The position numbers and the translations under genes are program-made. A model generated the notes under the pieces. It saw only the letters and a list, made by a program, of their open reading frames with translations, was not told the origin of the DNA and did no database searches. Below are positions 34,730-37,337 of a stretch of DNA of 37,337 nt, piece by piece. The DNA comes from a bacterium (GTDB lineage: Bacteria > Cyanobacteriota > Vampirovibrionia > Gastranaerophilales > Gastranaerophilaceae). Within the stretch, counting starts at the first letter, position 1, and each line of letters opens with the position of its first letter. Where the stretch lies: the NCBI GenBank assembly GCA_017470245.1, contig JAFUEV010000068.1:1-37337 (forward strand), in the 5' to 3' direction.

Positions 34730-35743
34730 ATGGAAAAAATCAATTTAGTATCAGGCATGCGCTCAACAGGTAAATTGCATTTAGGTCACTATATGGGCGT
34801 TATAACAAATTGGGTTAAACTTCAAGATGAGTATAATTGTTTTTATTTTGTAGCAGATTGGCATGCTTTAACAACTAAATTCGATAAAACTGAAACGTTA
34901 AGACAAGATAAATTGGATGTTGTTTTGGACTGGCTGGCATGTGGTTTGAATCCGGATAAATCAACGATATATTTTCAATCAAAAGTGTTACAAATAGCAG
35001 AATTACATATACTTTTAAGTATGGTAACACCGAATAACTGGGTTGAACGTGACCCTACGCTGAAAGATATGGTGAAAATATTAAAGAGCAAAAATGAAGA
35101 TAATTCTGAAAATATGCCACAGATGAGTTATGGATTATTGGGGTATCCTGTCCTAATGTCTGCGGATATAATGGTAATGAATGGAGGTATTGTTCCTGTT
35201 GGAGTTGACCAATTGGCTCACCTTGAAATAACCAGAGATATTGCAAGAAGATTTAATAATATATATAAAACGGAATTGTTTAACGAACCGAAACCAAAAT
35301 TAACTGAAATACCATTATTATTGGGGGTTGATGGACAAAAAATGGGAAAATCTTTCCATAATGATATAAAAATATCAGATGATGAAGCAGCAACTTCAAA
35401 GAAAATTATGCAGTGTATAACAGATAGAAGTCGTGCGAGAAAAGATGATCCCGGACATCCTGATAAATGTGAAGTTGCATTTAAATATTATCAAGCATTT
35501 GCGGATTCGGAAACTGTAAATCAGGTTGAAAACGAATGTAAGGCTGGTAAAAGAGGTTGTGCTGATTGTAAAAGACAATTGGGATGTATTATTAATAATA
35601 AATTTGCTCCGATAAGAGAAAAAAGACAAGAGCTTCAGAAAGATATTGATAAAGTATATGATATAATCAATGACGGTAATAAAAAAGCCGCTCTTGAGGC
35701 AGAAAAAACAATGAAACTTGTCAGGGATGCAGTAAATATATAG
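34730..35743 (+). CDS. trpS: Tryptophanyl-tRNA synthetase, [4Fe-4S] type
   Basis: 337-residue class I synthetase that charges tRNA-Trp. HIGH-type motif LHLGH (about 16-20), KMSKS-type motif KMGKS at 204-208, and conserved GYPVLMSADIM. The C-terminal half has C247, C270, C277 and C280, spaced C-x22-C-x6-C-x2-C, exactly the [4Fe-4S] motif described for Thermotoga-type TrpRS, where the cluster sits near the anticodon-binding region. GAAAGG precedes the ATG by six bases. Followed 10 bases later by the epimerase gene, so probably co-transcribed. Confidence 0.97.
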   Translation: MEKINLVSGMRSTGKLHLGHYMGVITNWVKLQDEYNCFYFVADWHALTTKFDKTETLRQDKLDVVLDWLACGLNPDKSTIYFQSKVLQIAELHILLSMVTPNNWVERDPTLKDMVKILKSKNEDNSENMPQMSYGLLGYPVLMSADIMVMNGGIVPVGVDQLAHLEITRDIARRFNNIYKTELFNEPKPKLTEIPLLLGVDGQKMGKSFHNDIKISDDEAATSKKIMQCITDRSRARKDDPGHPDKCEVAFKYYQAFADSETVNQVENECKAGKRGCADCKRQLGCIINNKFAPIREKRQELQKDIDKVYDIINDGNKKAALEAEKTMKLVRDAVNI

Positions 35744-35753
35744 GGTTTGAATT

Positions 35754-36863
35754 TTGGGAAAAATAAAAGTATTAATTATATTCGGAACAAGACCGGAAGC
35801 TATAAAAATGGCTCCTTTAGTGAAGGAAATAGAAAAAAATCCTGATAAATTGGAAAGTATTGTATGTGTAACGGCACAACACCGTGAAATATTGGATCAA
35901 GTATTGGAATTGTTTAGTATAAAACCTGATTTTGATTTGAATATAATGAAAGAAAATCAAAATTTATGGTCATTGACAAGTGAAGTTCTTTTAAAAACAA
36001 AAGATGTAATAGAACGTGTAAAACCTGATGTAGTATTGGTTCATGGTGATACAACAACATCCATGGCCGCAGCATTATCCGCATTTTATGCAAAAATTCC
36101 TGTTGGGCATGTTGAAGCAGGACTTAGAACATTTGACAAATATTATCCTTTTCCTGAAGAAATAAATAGAGTATTTACGGATTCTGTATGTACATATCAT
36201 TTTGCACCAACAGATATGTCATGCCAAAATTTGATAAATTCAAATATACCTAAAGAACATATATATAAAACTGGTAATACGGTTATTGATGCTCTTTTAT
36301 ATACAGTTGAGAATCATCATGAGGATGTAAAAGGACTTAATTTAGATTCCGGCATGAAAACAATTCTTTTAACTTCCCATAGAAGGGAAAATTTTGGCGA
36401 ACCGATAAAAAATATATGCCATGCCATATTAGATATAGTAAAAAAATATAATGATATAGAAGTTGTGTATCCGGTACATCCTAATCCGAATGTAAGAAAA
36501 CCGGTATATGAAATTTTAAGCGGGCATGACAGAATACATTTAATTGAACCGTTGGAATATGCGCAATTTTGCACATTGATGAAAAAGGCATATATTATTA
36601 TGACTGATTCCGGCGGTGTGCAAGAAGAAGCACCATCTTTAGGTAAACCTGTATTGGTATTGAGAGATACGACAGAACGTCCTGAAGCAGTTGAATATGG
36701 AACGGTAAAACTTGTCGGTACAGATAGAGATAAAATTGTATCAACAATTAGCATGCTGTTAGAAGATGAAAAAGAATACCAAAAAATGTCGGAAGCAATA
36801 AATCCTTATGGTGACGGATTGGCATCCAAAAGAATAGTTGACGTTATAAAGTCAATAAAATAA
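35754..36863 (+). CDS. wecB: UDP-N-acetylglucosamine 2-epimerase
   Basis: 369 residues, non-hydrolysing epimerase converting UDP-GlcNAc to UDP-ManNAc in the cytoplasm for surface polysaccharides. Motifs: FGTRPEAIKMAPL, HGDTTTSMAAALSAFY, GHVEAGLRTFD, FPEEINR, SHRRENFG, YPVHPNPNVRKPV, TDSGGVQEEAPSLGKPVLVLRDTTERPE. Full length. TTG start with AGGGTTTG upstream, 10 bases after trpS; no better start is nearby. It is the only clear sugar-nucleotide gene in the window. Confidence 0.97.
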   Translation: MGKIKVLIIFGTRPEAIKMAPLVKEIEKNPDKLESIVCVTAQHREILDQVLELFSIKPDFDLNIMKENQNLWSLTSEVLLKTKDVIERVKPDVVLVHGDTTTSMAAALSAFYAKIPVGHVEAGLRTFDKYYPFPEEINRVFTDSVCTYHFAPTDMSCQNLINSNIPKEHIYKTGNTVIDALLYTVENHHEDVKGLNLDSGMKTILLTSHRRENFGEPIKNICHAILDIVKKYNDIEVVYPVHPNPNVRKPVYEILSGHDRIHLIEPLEYAQFCTLMKKAYIIMTDSGGVQEEAPSLGKPVLVLRDTTERPEAVEYGTVKLVGTDRDKIVSTISMLLEDEKEYQKMSEAINPYGDGLASKRIVDVIKSIK

Positions 36864-36867
36864 GGTG

Positions 36868-36924
36868 TTTTAAAATCAACTTAATATAAGTTAATAAATT
36901 AAAAAATAACTATTGATTTTAAAA
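36868..36924 (+). terminator. 12-bp inverted repeat after the epimerase gene
   Basis: TTTTAAAATCAA at 36868-36879 and TTGATTTTAAAA at 36913-36924 are perfect inverse copies enclosing a smaller palindrome (AACTTA-ATA-TAAGTT, 36878-36892). It lies five bases after the stop. AT-only stems are weak, so terminator function is a guess; it may separate the operon from the RNA-like region after it. Confidence 0.4.
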
Positions 36925-36945
36925 TTTGTTTAAACTACATTAATA

Positions 36946-37337
36946 GACGTGGTTAATCCCACGGACACAAAGCCGAATAGATTAGAGAATAATATATAAA
37001 GCAAAAGGTCCATCACCTAATGGTTTATGATGGTGATAATGAGAATCTCCACTATACTCAAAAAAGTTAATTAAAAGATAAAAAATTTTAGTTGACAAAG
37101 AAAATTGAGGTGATAGGATAGGAGATGTCGCTTGAGAGAGTGACTTGAAAAAAGTCGAAGGGAATGAACGATAAATAATCGTGAAACCGAGAGATTTTTG
37201 TCGAACATTGACAAATGAATAGGAATTGAAGACGAAAAAGAAATACCTGTTGATTTTGAGAAAAAATGAGACGGACGAAAAAACGAGAGTCAACGTCATC
37301 TGCTAGAGATAGTAGAGAGACTGGACATAAACTTTTC
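36946..37337 (+). ncRNA. Candidate structured RNA, truncated by window end
   Basis: No coding frame of quality on either strand. The stretch is purine-rich with many GAAA/GAGA runs and clear small hairpins: CGTGG/CCACG (36948-36963), CCATCA/TGATGG near 37010-37032, GACTT/AAGTC (37142-37156), ACGAT/ATCGT (37168-37182), TTTGTC/GACAAA (37197-37214) and CTGCTA-GAGA-TAGTAG (37300-37315), the last with a GNRA loop. This is the look of a large structured RNA. The 5' part of a group II intron is one possibility (CCTAA...TATGATGG is reminiscent of a tetraloop receptor), but I see no secure diagnostic element. RNase P, tmRNA and c-di-GMP riboswitch signatures are absent. Confidence 0.4.

Noticed and set aside
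36946..37000. GGACACAAAGCC resembles the core of a c-di-GMP-I riboswitch
   Set aside because: The paired upstream GGGCAAACC element and the tetraloop receptor half are missing, and no gene follows at the right distance.
37084..37337. RNase P RNA or tmRNA
   Set aside because: No AGGAAAGUCC/ACAGAAA blocks of RNase P, and no GATTCGAC start or tRNA-like end of tmRNA.
1..37337. CRISPR array or tRNA genes
   Set aside because: No regularly spaced repeats with unique spacers and no tRNA-like T-arm/acceptor pattern were seen on either strand.

Overview
The DNA is very AT-rich. Genes lie on both strands in short, tightly packed operons, and Shine-Dalgarno sites of the AGGAGG/AAAGGA type are frequent. 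The chromosomal genes suggest an anaerobic or microaerophilic, probably gut-type bacterium. Three unrelated proteins begin with the same short tag (Met-x-Ile near the start and [S/N]-F-x-G-[K/E] around residue 17-27). From general familiarity, I associate such tags with Gastranaerophilales (Melainabacteria, non-photosynthetic relatives of Cyanobacteria). That assignment is inference, not proof.

Layout. (1) 1-4107: a Mu-like transposition module, with a DDE transposase cut by the window edge, a MuB/TnsC-like AAA+ ATPase, a protein joining a MuA-like helical segment to a tyrosine-recombinase fold that lacks its key residues, and a small terminase-type helix-turn-helix protein. (2) 4236-13407, all minus strand: an apparent accessory chaperone operon. 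In order of transcription it holds a GrpE-like protein, a large Hsp70, a tail-anchored protein with a J-like N-terminus lacking HPD, a membrane protein with a C-terminal beta domain, a DUF805-like protein, a Cdc48/FtsH-type AAA+ ATPase, two small membrane proteins, a Fic protein and a 73-residue protein. (3) 13686-15035: a second, truncated copy of the transposase with its transposon end and clustered binding repeats. (4) 15053-18510: accessory debris and small genes, including a secreted protein, an M23 peptidase without a signal peptide, a KAP NTPase pseudogene broken inside Walker A, REP/MITE-like repeats, an ORF remnant and a J-domain protein with heptad repeats. (5) 18619-24940: an aldo-keto reductase, a polytopic membrane protein, a U32-like protein, an M48 metalloprotease, a large tagged hypothetical protein and a small membrane protein. 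(6) 24992-32227: a six-gene Hyf-like membrane complex whose large subunit has lost the [NiFe] cysteine pairs, i.e. an energy-converting-hydrogenase-related (Ehr) complex. (7) 32349-36863: a DHA2-family MFS transporter, a tagged hypothetical protein, a [4Fe-4S]-type tryptophanyl-tRNA synthetase and UDP-GlcNAc 2-epimerase. (8) 36868-37337: no gene; an inverted repeat followed by what looks like the 5' part of a structured RNA running off the window.

How the parts may work together. The mobile module and the truncated transposase copy flank the chaperone/Fic operon, so that operon is plausibly transposon cargo. It carries nearly all parts of a private Hsp70 machine (nucleotide exchange factor, Hsp70, J-like partner, AAA+ unfoldase) plus several membrane proteins, which suggests protein quality control, remodelling or defence at the inner membrane. 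The Fic enzyme beside it could modify the Hsp70. The Hyf-like complex keeps the proton-pumping membrane arm and the Fe-S small subunit but not the hydrogenase active site, so it presumably couples some non-hydrogen electron transfer to ion translocation.
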